The position numbers were made by a program, and so were the translations under genes. Positions 33,171 through 43,200 of a stretch of DNA of 64,000 bases are shown here, one piece after another (the stretch's first letter is position 1; every line of letters starts with the position of its first letter). Source of the stretch: Anodontia alba (taxonomy: Eukaryota > Mollusca > Bivalvia > Lucinida > Lucinidae); contig OZ024823.1 of assembly GCA_964016985.1 (NCBI GenBank), positions 110,534,476 through 110,598,475 of the forward strand, written 5' to 3'. The notes under the pieces were generated by a model. That model was given only the letters and a program-made list of their open reading frames with translations. It was not told the origin of the DNA and did no database searches.

Positions 33171-33221
33171 CCCTTAAAGCTCCAAACAAAACTTGTAGCA
33201 ATCATGACATTCTATCTTTAA
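33167..33221 (+). mobile_element. MITE family I end fragment
   Basis: TTAACCCTTAAAGCTCCAAA then ATGACATTCTA lie between, and share TTAA with, the D and A elements on either side. Confidence 0.55.
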
Positions 33222-33424
33222 CCCTTGTCCTGCTGAATAAATTAAGATGCCACACCCACTTATAATTTTCAGCCAGTCAGATTACTATATCCAGATTATT
33301 GCTTTATATTCACACACTGAATGGCAAACAGTGCAGATCCAGATCAGTTGGCTTCTTCAGAAGCTGTTCTTCTACACTGTTTGCAAAGGCAGGGTATATC
33401 TGGGATCAGCAGGACAAGGGTTAA
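33218..33424 (+). mobile_element. MITE family A
   Basis: TTAACCCTTGTCCTGCTGAA to CAGCAGGACAAGGGTTAA. The right alpha arm is shortened. Confidence 0.85.
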
Positions 33425-33716
33425 AAAAAGAAAGAAATATAATTGCCTTCTACTTCTGTTGTGATTTAGGCACTATAGGGGTAATAATATATTCTTTATA
33501 TTCTAATTTATGCTCCACTTAATAGGTGACCAGCACATAATGTAAGCCAGAGCAATCTGTCCTGGGCTTACCCTGTCAGACAGACTCTGAATGACTGTGC
33601 CGTATTTATATCTTCAGTCAATTTTGATGAACAAACAGCATATTTGTCAGATACTTGTTTGTAAATTCTTGTGTTTTTGAAATGAAATATATTAAAACAA
33701 AACATCATAAATCCTG

Positions 33717-34003
33717 ATGAGAAGGGTGGTTGGGTGAGGCAAAGGTGTCGTGTATCTTGTGTCACCGGGGTGTCCAACTGATACTGGCTTACAGTTGGGC
33801 AAGGCTTGCTATCCTTGCAGCGGGTAAATATAGAGGGGGAATGTTTTTATTTCTTCTGTTTCTTCACTTTCATTCATTTTCCTCTTTCTCCCCTGTCCCT
33901 TTCTTTAATCTCCTCTACTATCTCTGTTCTCCTTCTCTGGGAGGCTACTCAAAATGACCCACAAGGGTTGACTTGTCATTAAACCACAAAACATTCAATC
34001 AAA
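33717..34003 (+). mobile_element. SINE-like repeat, family 4
   Basis: GGTGGTTGGGTGAGGCAAAG starts it. A pyrimidine-rich middle (TTTCTTCTGTTTCTTCAC) precedes GGGTTGACTTGTCATTAAAC and a CAATCAAA tail. Copies are at 46919 and 50456. The tail resembles that of SINE family 1. Confidence 0.7.
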
Positions 34004-34146
34004 ATCCTGATGAGATTGCCAAGATTGTATGCATTTTGATCAGGGTCTGCAGTGGTCCCATGCGCCAAAGTTAAGACATTTTTTAATTGGAAACTAGTAT
34101 GTAGTAATGCTCATAATAAATTATGTTAATTGTAAAAGAGAATATA

Positions 34147-34356
34147 TTAATCTTTGTCCTGCTGAACCCAGATATACCCTGCCTTTGCAAACAGTGTAGA
34201 TCCAGATCAGTTGGCTTCTGAAGAAGCCAACTGATCTGGATCTCCACTGTTTGCCATTAAGTATGTGAATTTATATCAACAATCTGGATCAAGTAATCTG
34301 ATTGGCTGGAAATTAGAAATGGGCATGGCATCTTAATTCAGCAGGACAAGGGTTAA
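34147..34356 (-). mobile_element. MITE family A
   Basis: TTAATCTTTGTCCTGCTGAA to CAGCAGGACAAGGGTTAA, with intact alpha hairpin. Confidence 0.85.
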
Positions 34357-34495
34357 GTGTTATGTGGTATATGTATTGTGAGAAAGTATTTTCCTTTTTA
34401 TGGATAAAGATATAAAAGTATATTTGATTTGAATATAGCATGTGAAAAGGGAATGCTACTGCTAAACATTAACTAAACAAAACATTTATCATATG

Positions 34496-34945
34496 TACAG
34501 TATTTACCCTAAGTATTTGGAAAGACATGCCTAAGAAAGCGGCATAGACCCAGCTCAGATGCCACAAAATGCCGCATCCAATCAGGATCTACCCTGTTTG
34601 CCACGTATTCTGCAATTTTTAACCACATCAGCTGCTAGTAAAATTGATTTGTACAAATACTAGGAAAAGTGTGGTAAGGAGTTTAAGCATCTGGGCCCAG
34701 TTGTTCAAAGCTAACAATGTCGTTAAAATTTACATCGAGTGATACGCAAATATGCTGAAATTTTTTGCTGAAAAAATGTGAGTAGCTTTTGCAGTGCAAA
34801 AGCTACTCACATTTTTTCAGCAAAAAATATCAGAATAGTGTGTATTGAATCGGCTAAAATAGTTAACGAAATGACTCTTAACGAGCTCGTTAAGCTAACG
34901 ACGCTTTGAACAACTGGGCCCAGAACATTTAGGTAAATATAGAAG
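34496..34945 (+). mobile_element. MITE family C split by MITE F
   Basis: TACAGTATTTACCCTAAGTA begins it. It stops at GAGTTTAAGCATC and resumes GAACATTTAGGTAAATAT after the family F element. Confidence 0.75.
34691..34923 (-). mobile_element. MITE family F inserted in C
   Basis: TGGGCCCAGTTGTTCAAAGC with inverted end. The hairpin is TTTTGCAGTGCAAAAGC. Confidence 0.88.
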
Positions 34946-34946
34946 T

Positions 34947-35160
34947 TTAATCCTTGCCATGCTGAAAATATTAAGATGCCACGCCCACTTCTAATTTTCT
35001 GCCAATCAGATTACTTCATCCAGACGTTTGATATAAATTCACATACTTAATGGCAAACAATGCAGATCCAGATCAGTTGGCTTCTTCAAATGCCAACTGA
35101 TCTGGATCTACACTGTTTGCAAAAGCAGGGTTTATCCTGGTTCAACATGAGGCAAAGTAA
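34947..35160 (+). mobile_element. MITE family A, right end worn
   Basis: TTAATCCTTGCCATGCTGAA begins it. The alpha hairpin is intact and the end reads TTCAACATGAGGCAAAG. Confidence 0.75.
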
Positions 35161-35237
35161 GTTGTATATAAATAGCATGACATTGAACAGAGAAGATGCA
35201 AACTAGCCAGACCATACTCATTCTATTCTTTGTATCT

Positions 35238-35412
35238 CACAGCTCTAGATTAAGACACCTTTTTTCAACCAAAAAGTAGTGATATTTTTCTTGTATCTCC
35301 ACAAAAACTTATGTTGTGGTACTCATTATAATCACCTCACTGAGGCACTTCTATTGGGTACCCACAACATGTTTTTATGGAGAAATAAGAAAAATATCAT
35401 TACTTTTTGGTA
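35238..35412 (+). mobile_element. MITE family B
   Basis: CACAGCTCTAGATTAAGAC opens it. The hairpin TTATGTTGTGGTACTCATTA is partly mismatched. The right end is lost. Confidence 0.7.
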
Positions 35413-35593
35413 TCTAGATAAATATAAATAAAAAAAATAGTTATGTATCTGCTGTAAAAAGACCCAATATTTTCCCTTAACCGAACTGCAAAGAATAAAG
35501 CCAGTCTGCATGATTGCAGCTGACTTGGGTCTACGCTGTTTGCACATGGTAAAAAACTTGTTCTTCCTACAATGTTCTTCATATATATCACAG

Positions 35594-35844
35594 AGTTTAC
35601 CCTAAGTATTCAGACACCTTAACTACCTACCATATTTGTCCTAAAATGTAGATGTCCATTTTACTACATGTTGATGTGTCTAAAATATTGCTGGATAACT
35701 GGCAAACAGTGTAGACCTTGATCAGATGCTGCATTCTGCATCATCTGATCTGGGTCTACACTGTTTACATCATGTTCTGCAGCATCTGATCTGGGTCTAT
35801 ACTGTTTGCACTAGTCTGTCCCAATACTTAGGGTTGTTATGGTA
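35594..35844 (-). mobile_element. MITE family C with duplicated hairpin arm
   Basis: GAGTTTACCCTAAGTATTCA to CTTAGGGTTGTTATGGTA. The arm CATCTGATCTGGGTCTACAC is present twice. Confidence 0.8.
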
Positions 35845-36405
35845 TAAATAGCTCTACATAAGAGAGGCACTCAGATAAAAGTTTCTTTATTTTGTCCCAA
35901 AACTTGTTATGGCTACTCATCGGAATCAGTTTGCCGAATCAATTCATTGAGTACTGATATCAAACATTTTTGTGGAAAAAAAAAATGTTATATATATTAA
36001 CATGGATGAAAGTTGTCAGGATTTGGGACTTGCTAATTGCCTATGTAAATTATAGGCAAATTTGGCATTTCAGGATTTTGAAACCTTTGAATTTTGGAAC
36101 TTTCACCCATGTATTAAGAGTTTTGGGTGAAATAAGCATTTTATTGAGCCATGTATACTATGGCTTCTTTCTTAAAAACTTTTTGTGGCTTTTTGCTTGC
36201 TGTTTGCATTGCAGTTTTCACTTATTTTGTATTATGGCATGTGCAACTCCTGAGGTTGATTTGTTTTCTGTTTTCTGTGAGCTAGGGGCCAGGAATAGGT
36301 TGTTTTATGTGACCAGCAAAGGGGTTTTAGGTTAACCCTCTCAGCCTTGCAGACCATTTTGAGCCATCTTATCAGGATCTTCTCCGTTTGCCATTTTGCT
36401 TTTGA
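35845..36405. other. MITE B remnant, then no recognised feature
   Basis: TAGCTCTACATAAGAGAGGC and ACTTGTTATGGCTACTCATC at 35850-35970 are a worn family B element. The 121-codon open stretch after it looks like chance: it is Leu/Phe-rich and matches no family I know. Confidence 0.45.
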
Positions 36406-36406
36406 T

Positions 36407-36606
36407 TTTAATCCTTAAAGCACCAAGCAAAATTTGTAGCAGATGACATTCAATTTTTTTTTTTATTTTTTTTTTTTTTATTTTTCAGAGAAAACAAGTC
36501 CTGACATTACATGTTAATCATCTGCTAAGCAGATGATTCACATGAAATGTCAAGGCTGCAAAAAATTGTCATCTGCTGCAGTTGTGATTGGGGCTTTAAG
36601 AGTAAA
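36407..36606 (-). mobile_element. MITE family I
   Basis: TTAATCCTTAAAGCACCAAG to TTGGGGCTTTAAGAGTAA, with gamma arms shortened on the right. Confidence 0.75.
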
Positions 36607-36719
36607 TTGAAACCCAGTAATTGCATCAATGGACATGTCCAAATTGGGGGACAGAAATCACTTCAGAAACTCAGGAATGAAAGGGTTAAAAGACGTTGGT
36701 ATTGTTTCAGAGGACTTGT

Positions 36720-36885
36720 TAAGGCTGAGTATTTGATAATAATTCTAATTGTATCAGTTTCACCATATAATATATATTACGGGTACTCAGTAGAAGTGCC
36801 TCAGTAAGCCCCTTCTGATGAGTACCTGCAACATATGTTCTATAGAGAAGTAAGAAAAATTATCCCAGAATATTATCACCAAATG
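36720..36885 (+). mobile_element. MITE variant B2
   Basis: GAGTATTTGATAATAATTCT to CAGAATATTATCACCAAATG with a worn beta hairpin. Confidence 0.65.
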
Positions 36886-37438
36886 CTACTAAACAAGTCT
36901 GTATTTTTTTTTCTCCACCGCAGTGAAGGATTTTAATGAGTTTCCTAGAAAGTTTGAAGATATGGTTTCTTGGAGAGAAAAAAAAATGTCTGCTGTAAAA
37001 TCTAGCATAACCCTAGATATATACATATATCATGGCTCATACCAGATGGTCCAAATACTCTGAATAGACTGAACTTTGTTGGTCATTTATCTAAGAATTT
37101 GCCCACTGTCTCCAGGCTTGTGTTTGATTCTCTTCACAGTTTCTGCTTTATCTTACAGCTCTGTATAGACAGACAGATATGACTAATTTATAAACATGTT
37201 TATAAGGACCTTTCTTGAACACTTCAGTCAGTGACAAGTTTGTTATATAGGACTTTATTCTGTTAGTGCTCTATAGGTTTAAATATTACTACATTGTGTA
37301 TGTACAACAGTTCTTGTTTTCCTATTACGGTCACAATTATAAAAATGCATTCTGAGATCATAGAGATCACAGTATGTGTGTCTTCTTGGAGAATATCACT
37401 TGCTTTTCTGTCTCAAGAAAACAGAAAAGATACAGTAC
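36886..37438. other. no gene recognised
   Basis: A good acceptor-like tract (TTTTTTTTCTCCACCGCAG, ending 36923) has no convincing exon after it. Confidence 0.45.
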
Positions 37439-37683
37439 TGGGCCCAGTTGTTCAAAACTAACGATGTCATTGGTTAACGTATTGTTAAAACTTTGATCAT
37501 TAAATATGGCATATATGCTAATATTTTTGCTGAAAAAATGTGAATAGCTTTTGCATTTGCAAAAGCTACTCACATTTTTTCAGCAAAAGTACCTGTGAAT
37601 TAGATATTGTACTTACTAGAACAGTTAATATTTTGACCATTAACAAGCTCGTTAAGCTAACGATGCCTTGAACAACTGGGCCC
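37439..37683 (-). mobile_element. MITE family F, variant
   Basis: TGGGCCCAGTTGTTCAAAAC to GAACAACTGGGCCC. The subterminal part TTAGATATTGTACTTACTAG defines a subfamily also seen at 17092 and 57081. Confidence 0.85.
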
Positions 37684-37684
37684 T

Positions 37685-37825
37685 GGTAATTTTTGTAAAT
37701 ATTCGGACACTTAACTACATACCATACTTATCCTAAAATTTGAATGAATCCGTTGGTCTATGTTATGGTGTGCCTAAAATGTAATGACATTTTGGCAAAA
37801 AGTTTTTATCCTGATCAAAGTGTTC
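37685..37825 (-). mobile_element. MITE family C, left half
   Basis: TAAATATTCGGACACTTAAC and TTTGGCAAAAAGTTTTTATC lead into the minisatellite. The right half is replaced by it. Confidence 0.65.
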
Positions 37826-38427
37826 ATGCACACAATGTAGACCTAATCAAAGTGTTCATGTACACAAGTGTAGATCTGAGCAAAGTGTTCATGTACACAA
37901 GTGTAGACTGGAGCAAAGTGTTCATGTACACATGTAGACCTGAGCAAAGTGTTCATGTACACAAGTGTAGATCTGAGCAAAGTGTTCATGTACAGAAGTG
38001 TAGATCTGAGCAAAGTGTTCATGTACACAAATGTAGACCTGAGCAAAGTGTTCATGTACACAAATGTAGATCTGAGCAAAGTGCTCATGTACACAAGTGT
38101 AGATCTGAGCAAATTGTTCATGTAGACAAGTGTAGATCTGAACAAAGTGTTCATGTACACAAGGGTAGACCTAATCAAAGTGTTCATGTGCACAAGTGTA
38201 GACCTGAGCAAAGTGTTCGTGTACACAAGTGTAGATCTGAGCAAAGTGCTCCTGTACACAAGTGTAGATCTGAGCAAATTGTTCATGTACACAAGTGTAG
38301 ATCTGAGCAAAGTGTTCATGTACACAAGTGTAGATCTGAGCAAAGTGTTCATGTACACAAATGTAGATCTGAGCAAAGTGTTCATGTACACAAGTGTAGA
38401 CCTGAGCAAAGTGTTCATGTACACCTT
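37822..38427 (+). repeat. 33-bp minisatellite, about 18 copies
   Basis: The unit is ACAAGTGTAGATCTGAGCAA then AGTGTTCATGTAC. Because 33 is a multiple of three, several frames on both strands stay open (up to 241 codons, for example repeated KCRSEQSVHVH), but these are artefacts. GTGTAGACCTGATCA resembles the alpha core of the MITE it sits in. Confidence 0.9.
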
Positions 38428-38672
38428 GCGGGCCCCCGTAGCCTAGTGGATAAGAGAGTTGACTCTTAATCATCCATTAGGTTTCTGACCGCTGTGGTTC
38501 GAGCCTAGCTCGGGTCATATGTGGGAAAGCCAAGTTCTGCTTATGGATGGTCAGGTGGTTTTTCCCTGGGTACTCTGGTTTTCGCCCACCTTCGATGAAC
38601 GATCGGCTCGATATAAGTGAAATATTCTTGAAAGGGCCGTTAAACCCAAATCAAAAAAAAAAAAAAAAAAAA
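38428..38672 (+). mobile_element. SINE family 3 inserted in the minisatellite
   Basis: The head GGCCCCCGTAGCCTAGTGGA has B box GGTTCGAGCC. It ends GGGCCGTTAAACCC with an A tail. The target-site duplication TCATGTACACCTT is exact (38415-38427 and 38673-38685). Confidence 0.93.
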
Positions 38673-38685
38673 TCATGTACACCTT

Positions 38686-39065
38686 AGCTCTAGATAAGGC
38701 ATTGTTTTCAACCATTAAGTATTTATATTTTTCTTATTTCTCCATGTAAATTTAACCCATTATAATCGGGAGACCTGTAAAAGGGTAATTGGCAAACAGT
38801 GCAGACCCAGATCAGATGCCACAGAATGCGGCGTCTGATCAGGGTCTCCACTGTTAGCAAATAGTTTAGCCATTTTTCTCTAGGAATATGTAAATCTCAT
38901 AGCCGGGTGTTCCTAAAATTGAAATTCGACTCTCCCAATATATAATGTGGGAGAGTCTATTCCGTATACAATGGGTTAAGCTATGATGTGGGCACTCATT
39001 AGAAATACCTTGCTGAGGCACTTCTGATGAGTATCCACAATATAAATGGAGCTCTGACTGAATAT
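38686..39065 (+). mobile_element. MITE family B split by MITE D
   Basis: AGCTCTAGATAAGGCATTG at left, and GCTATGATGTGGGCACTCAT with its partner at right, form a family B element around the TTAA-flanked insertion. Confidence 0.75.
38752..38978 (+). mobile_element. MITE family D inserted in B
   Basis: TTAACCCATTATAATCGGGA to TACAATGGGTTAA. The hairpin is GTGCAGACCCAGATCAGATG and partner. Confidence 0.85.
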
Positions 39066-39111
39066 TTATGGTAAGTGCTGTAAACAGGAATACTTGATCC
39101 TTCACAATAAC

Positions 39112-39305
39112 AATGCATGCTGGTAAAAAATTTCAGCAGACGGATATTTTAAAATAATTTTTTTTCCTAGAAAATAGGATTTGACATTTCATGCAAATTG
39201 TCTCCTAAGGAGACAATTTGCATGAAGTGTCAGATCCTATTTTCTAAGAAAAATAAGAAATATATCATCAGTTTGTCATCTGCTGAATTTGCCCATAGCA
39301 TAATA
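39112..39305 (+). mobile_element. MITE family H
   Basis: GCATGCTGGTAAAAAATTTC to GAATTTGCCCATAGCAT. The gamma hairpin GCAAATTGTCTCCTAAGGAG is near perfect. Confidence 0.8.
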
Positions 39306-39479
39306 GCTGTCATTCAAGATGGCAGTTGTTATTAAAATTCAGATATTGCAGGATGTCCTGATTGATTTTGTCGTTGAGCATGAGTTTTAATTTTCTAAGA
39401 CTGACAGGTTATACAGTTGGCACTGTCAGGGTCATTGGATTTCCTGCTTCAATTTATAAAGGACAAAACCATACCCAAT

Positions 39480-40055
39480 TAACCCTTAAAATGGACTAAG
39501 GACAAAACCATAATGGACAAAACCATAGCCAATTAACCCTTAAAATGCCAAATTTTGTTAATAGCAGACTTTTAATATATTTTTTTCTGAGAAAATATGG
39601 CTTGATATTTCCTGTTTGAATGGAGACAATTTACATGAAATGTCAATTAAATCCTGTTTTCTGGGGAAAATAAGAAAAAACTTCAGCAAACGACATATTG
39701 AAATAGTTTTCTTATTTTTCCCAGAAAGCAAGATCTGACATTTCATGCATGTGGTCTCCAATGGAGACAATTTGCATGCAATACTATGTCCTGTTTTCTG
39801 GAGAAAATAACAGAAATATCAATTTTTGCCATCTGCTGAATTTGAAGAAAATAAGAACAGTATATATTAAATTCGCCAGCAGCTGATTTTGTGATAAACA
39901 AGCAGATGACATAATTGTCAAGTATTTTTCTTATGTTTCCAGAAGAACAGGATTTGACATTTCATGTGTAAATTGTCTCCTGTTTTCTGGCAAAAAATAA
40001 GAAAAATATTTCAATTAATCATTTGCTGAATTTGCCCAGAGAGTGCTAATGTTAA
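39480..40055 (+). mobile_element. three MITE family H copies in tandem, the last abutting numb exon a
   Basis: Gamma hairpins are centred near 39615, 39755 and 39975. The last copy closes CCCAGAGAGTGCTAATGTTAA at 40035-40055. A 38-base local duplication (ACAAAACCATACCCAATTAA type) lies at 39460-39540. Confidence 0.75.
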
Positions 40056-40072
40056 ATATTCTGCTATTGCAG
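40043..40072 (+). promoter_or_regulatory. numb: numb exon a acceptor region, partly MITE-derived
   Basis: TGCTAAT (branch adenosine about 40049) is a perfect match to the metazoan branch consensus, 23 bases before the AG. It lies inside the right end of the MITE. Only TATTCTGCTATTGCAG lies outside the element. Confidence 0.55.
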
Positions 40073-40271
40073 GGTGAAAGATTAAGTCATGCTGTAGGCT
40101 GTGCCTTTGCTATATGTCTAGAACGTAAACAGAAGAGAGACAAAGAGTCGGGAGCCAGTAATGTCACGGTAACATACAGTCAGGACCGAACCTGCTTCAC
40201 AAGAATGGGGTCTTTTCGACAGACCACTCTGACAGAGAGAATAACAGACCCTCAGAGTGCAATACTTTCAG
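40073..40271 (+). CDS. numb: numb exon a: end of PTB domain
   Basis: This 199-nt exon begins in phase 0 after the acceptor TGCTATTGCAG and ends one base into a codon before the donor GTTGGT, which is a weak match to consensus. Residues 1-25 are the amphipathic C-terminal helix of the PTB fold ([20 protein letters not shown], then KRDKE). A short variable linker follows, then [13 protein letters not shown], which corresponds to the TFTREGSFRVTT segment just after the PTB in vertebrate Numb. The start GERL coincides with an exon boundary I recall in vertebrate NUMB. The preceding PTB exons were not found upstream. A MITE of family H ends 17 bases before the exon. Confidence 0.95.
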
Positions 40272-43200
40272 GTTGGTAGTCCTGTCCCTATAGGACTGGG
40301 AATCAGTATTATGGTAAATGTCCGAAACTTTTGTACACTAAAGTTTCTGATAAAATGCATATGCAAACAGTGCAGACCCAGATCAGACTGCCCCTTCAGG
40401 AGTAGTCTGATCAGGGTCTACTCTGTTGGCATTTCCACTGTGTATTTGAAGAAAGAACTGCATAAAAGTCAAAATTTAGGCCAAAAAGTATGGAATTTTC
40501 AAAATTTTACAAAAATTTACTGTAATTTTAAAATTTTAGATGACAGCATTTTGAAATGCTTTCCTTAATTTTCTCAGAAAACTAGGTGCATAAGTCTTGT
40601 CCCAATTAGGATCAACTGGACCCAGAAAACTAGGAGTATAAGTCTTGTCCCAAAGGACCAAGAATCAGACTACATATGAGTGATATATGTTGTGGGTACT
40701 AACTATTAGAAGGTCCTTTTTAGCTCACCTGTACGAAAGTACAGGAACAACTGTTGCACTACCCCCAGTGTTGGTGTTGGCGTCAGTGTTGGCATCGGCG
40801 TTAACAAAAACAAAAATGTTGCAGTTTTACGTCAAAGTCTTTAAGACCTCATATTTCTAAATCCTCTGATGGATTTAGTTTATATTTGGTATAATTATAG
40901 ATGTTGGTCCAAAATTTTATTGAGCCCTATCCACACCCCTGCTTATGACCTATAGGTCAAAGTCATAGACTTAGAAATTTTATGTTAGTTTTGTGTCAAA
41001 GTTTTTAAGATCTCTTAATTTCTAAATCCTTGCATGGATTTATTGTATATTTGGTATGATAATAGATATTGGTCCTAAATTTTATTTGGCACTACCCCCA
41101 CCCCTGCTTATGACCTAAAGGTCAAGGTCACAAACTAAGAAATTTATGTTAAAGTTTTGCGTTAAAGTTTTTAAGATCTCTTAATTTCTAAATCCTTGTA
41201 GTTCCATTTTGTACAAACATTACCTAAAACCCTTATAGTCAGTGGGTGTCTTGTATGCGCAACTCCTCCTACAGTTTTTGGCCAATCGTTTTGAAACTTC
41301 ACAAATGTTTTGGCCATGGTGTGTAGATGTTCATATTGTCTGCTCATAATTCTCAGATTTTTTTTTTCAACTTTTTCGGCTTTGTTAACTTAGTTCAGTT
41401 TTTACCTAAAACCCTTATAGTCAATGGGTGTCTCGTGAGCGCAACTCCTACAGTTTTTGGCCAATCATTTTGAAACTTCACAGATGTTTTGGACATGGTG
41501 TGTAGATGTGCATATTGTTTGCTCATAATTCTCAGATTTTTTTTTTCAACTTTTTCCGCTTTGTTAACTTAGTTCAGTTTTTACCTAAAACCCTTATAGT
41601 CAGTGGGTGTCTCGTGAGCGCAACTCCTCCTGCAGTTTTAGGCCAATAGTTGTGAAACTTCACAGGTGATTAGGTCAGGGTCTGAAGATTTGCATATTGT
41701 TTGCACATAAATCTCAGATTTTTTTTTTCAACTTTTTCCGCTTTGTTAACTTTGTTCAGTTTTTACCTAAAACCCTTATAGTCAGTGGGTGTCTCGTGAG
41801 CACAACTCCTCCTGCAGTTTTAGGCCAATAGTTGTGAAACTTCACAGATGATTAGGTCATGGTCTGAAGATGTGCATATTGTTTGCACATAAATCTCAGA
41901 TTCATTTCAGCAGAGTTAGGGGCCCTTGATTTATGCCCAAAATTGCCGGCCTCGGTGGCTCAGTTGGATGCGCCGTCCGACTGGAGACCAGGAGGTCGCG
42001 GATTCAACCCCCGCCGAGGTCGGCAACATTCTTTCGTGGAGATTGATCATGAATTATTGTCTACGGCCATTCTCTCCCTTCCGCTGATTCAAGAAGGGCA
42101 GTTGTCAGTTTCTGGCGAAAGAATGTGCACAATACTGGTTAACCGCTTAGAGGACTAAGCCGGCCCAGTAAACGTGTGGTTAGGTAAACTGACCGCGCTC
42201 GACATGACCCCATTGGGTTGACTGGGCCGTAAAACCTCAATACAAACCAAACCAATGCCCAAAATTGGTTTCCGCTCAATATCTTGTGAAAGAATTGATG
42301 TATTAGGATCATATTTTGCATACATATTGTTGTTAACAATACCTAGCTTGGGATTGTCACATGACATTTTTCGTCAATTTTCAGCTGAGTTACTGGCCTT
42401 GATTAATGGGCAAAAATGATATCTGCTCAATATCAATATCTTGTGAAATAATGGACAGGTTTAGATCAAGTTTTGCAAGCCAATATTCCAAATTCTCTAC
42501 TTTGTCCATTTTTCTTACAAACTAACCCATCAGTTTCTTGAATACTGCAAAATAGATTTTTTTCAATACAAATAGGAACTTGTATGACTTAATCCCCGCA
42601 GGTGCGACATTGCTTTCCACTGATTTCTTGTTTTTATTGCCACCCAGCTCCTCTTAGGCTATTTTAGCTAGAACCTTGAAACTGTCACAGGTGATAGCCC
42701 TATGAATGAGGACTGGAGGAACACATTCGGAATTCTGATGTGACTCCTGGGGGCAGGGCCAGGGGGTAATGAATAGTAGAATACAGTGGTGCAAATAAAT
42801 TTGCTTTGGGGGCATGTCTGGGGGTCACTAGAGGTAAAAAAAGTAGGATTTGGGTCCTTTGTTTGTCACCCAACTCCTCTTAGGCTTTTTAGCTAGAACC
42901 TTGAAACTGTCACAGGTAATAGCCCTATGAATGAAGACTGGAGGAACACATTTGGATTTTTGATATGCAGGGAAATATGCGATGGCGCACCGTCGACTTG
43001 CTCTAATTGGATATTGTAGAAACAAGAATAACAAATACTTGATGAGATACACTGCATCATGGTGCAGACAGAATGATAAGAAACTGTTTACATATGTATA
43101 ACTGAGTCCTAATTATACCATATTTACCATATGTATTCGGACAGACAGGCCTGAGCAAACAGTATAGATCCAGATGTGACGCCGCAGAATGCGCCGTCTC

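Noticed and set aside
35970..36335. 121-codon open frame
   Set aside because: It has Leu/Phe-rich composition, no known motif, no exon borders, and arises in AT-rich sequence.
36690..36730. KRRWYCFRGLVK frame resembling the RRWICHCF part of the Numb PTB domain
   Set aside because: It lies at the edge of a MITE B2, lacks the preceding YICRDGTT motif, and has no splice acceptor in the right place.
36905..37020. Strong acceptor-like tract followed by KDFNEFPRKFEDMVSWR
   Set aside because: No credible donor follows and the peptide matches nothing I know.
37744..38473. Open frames of 241, 193 and about 100 codons on both strands
   Set aside because: They are produced by the 33-bp tandem repeat, whose length keeps frames open. 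There is no start context or homology.
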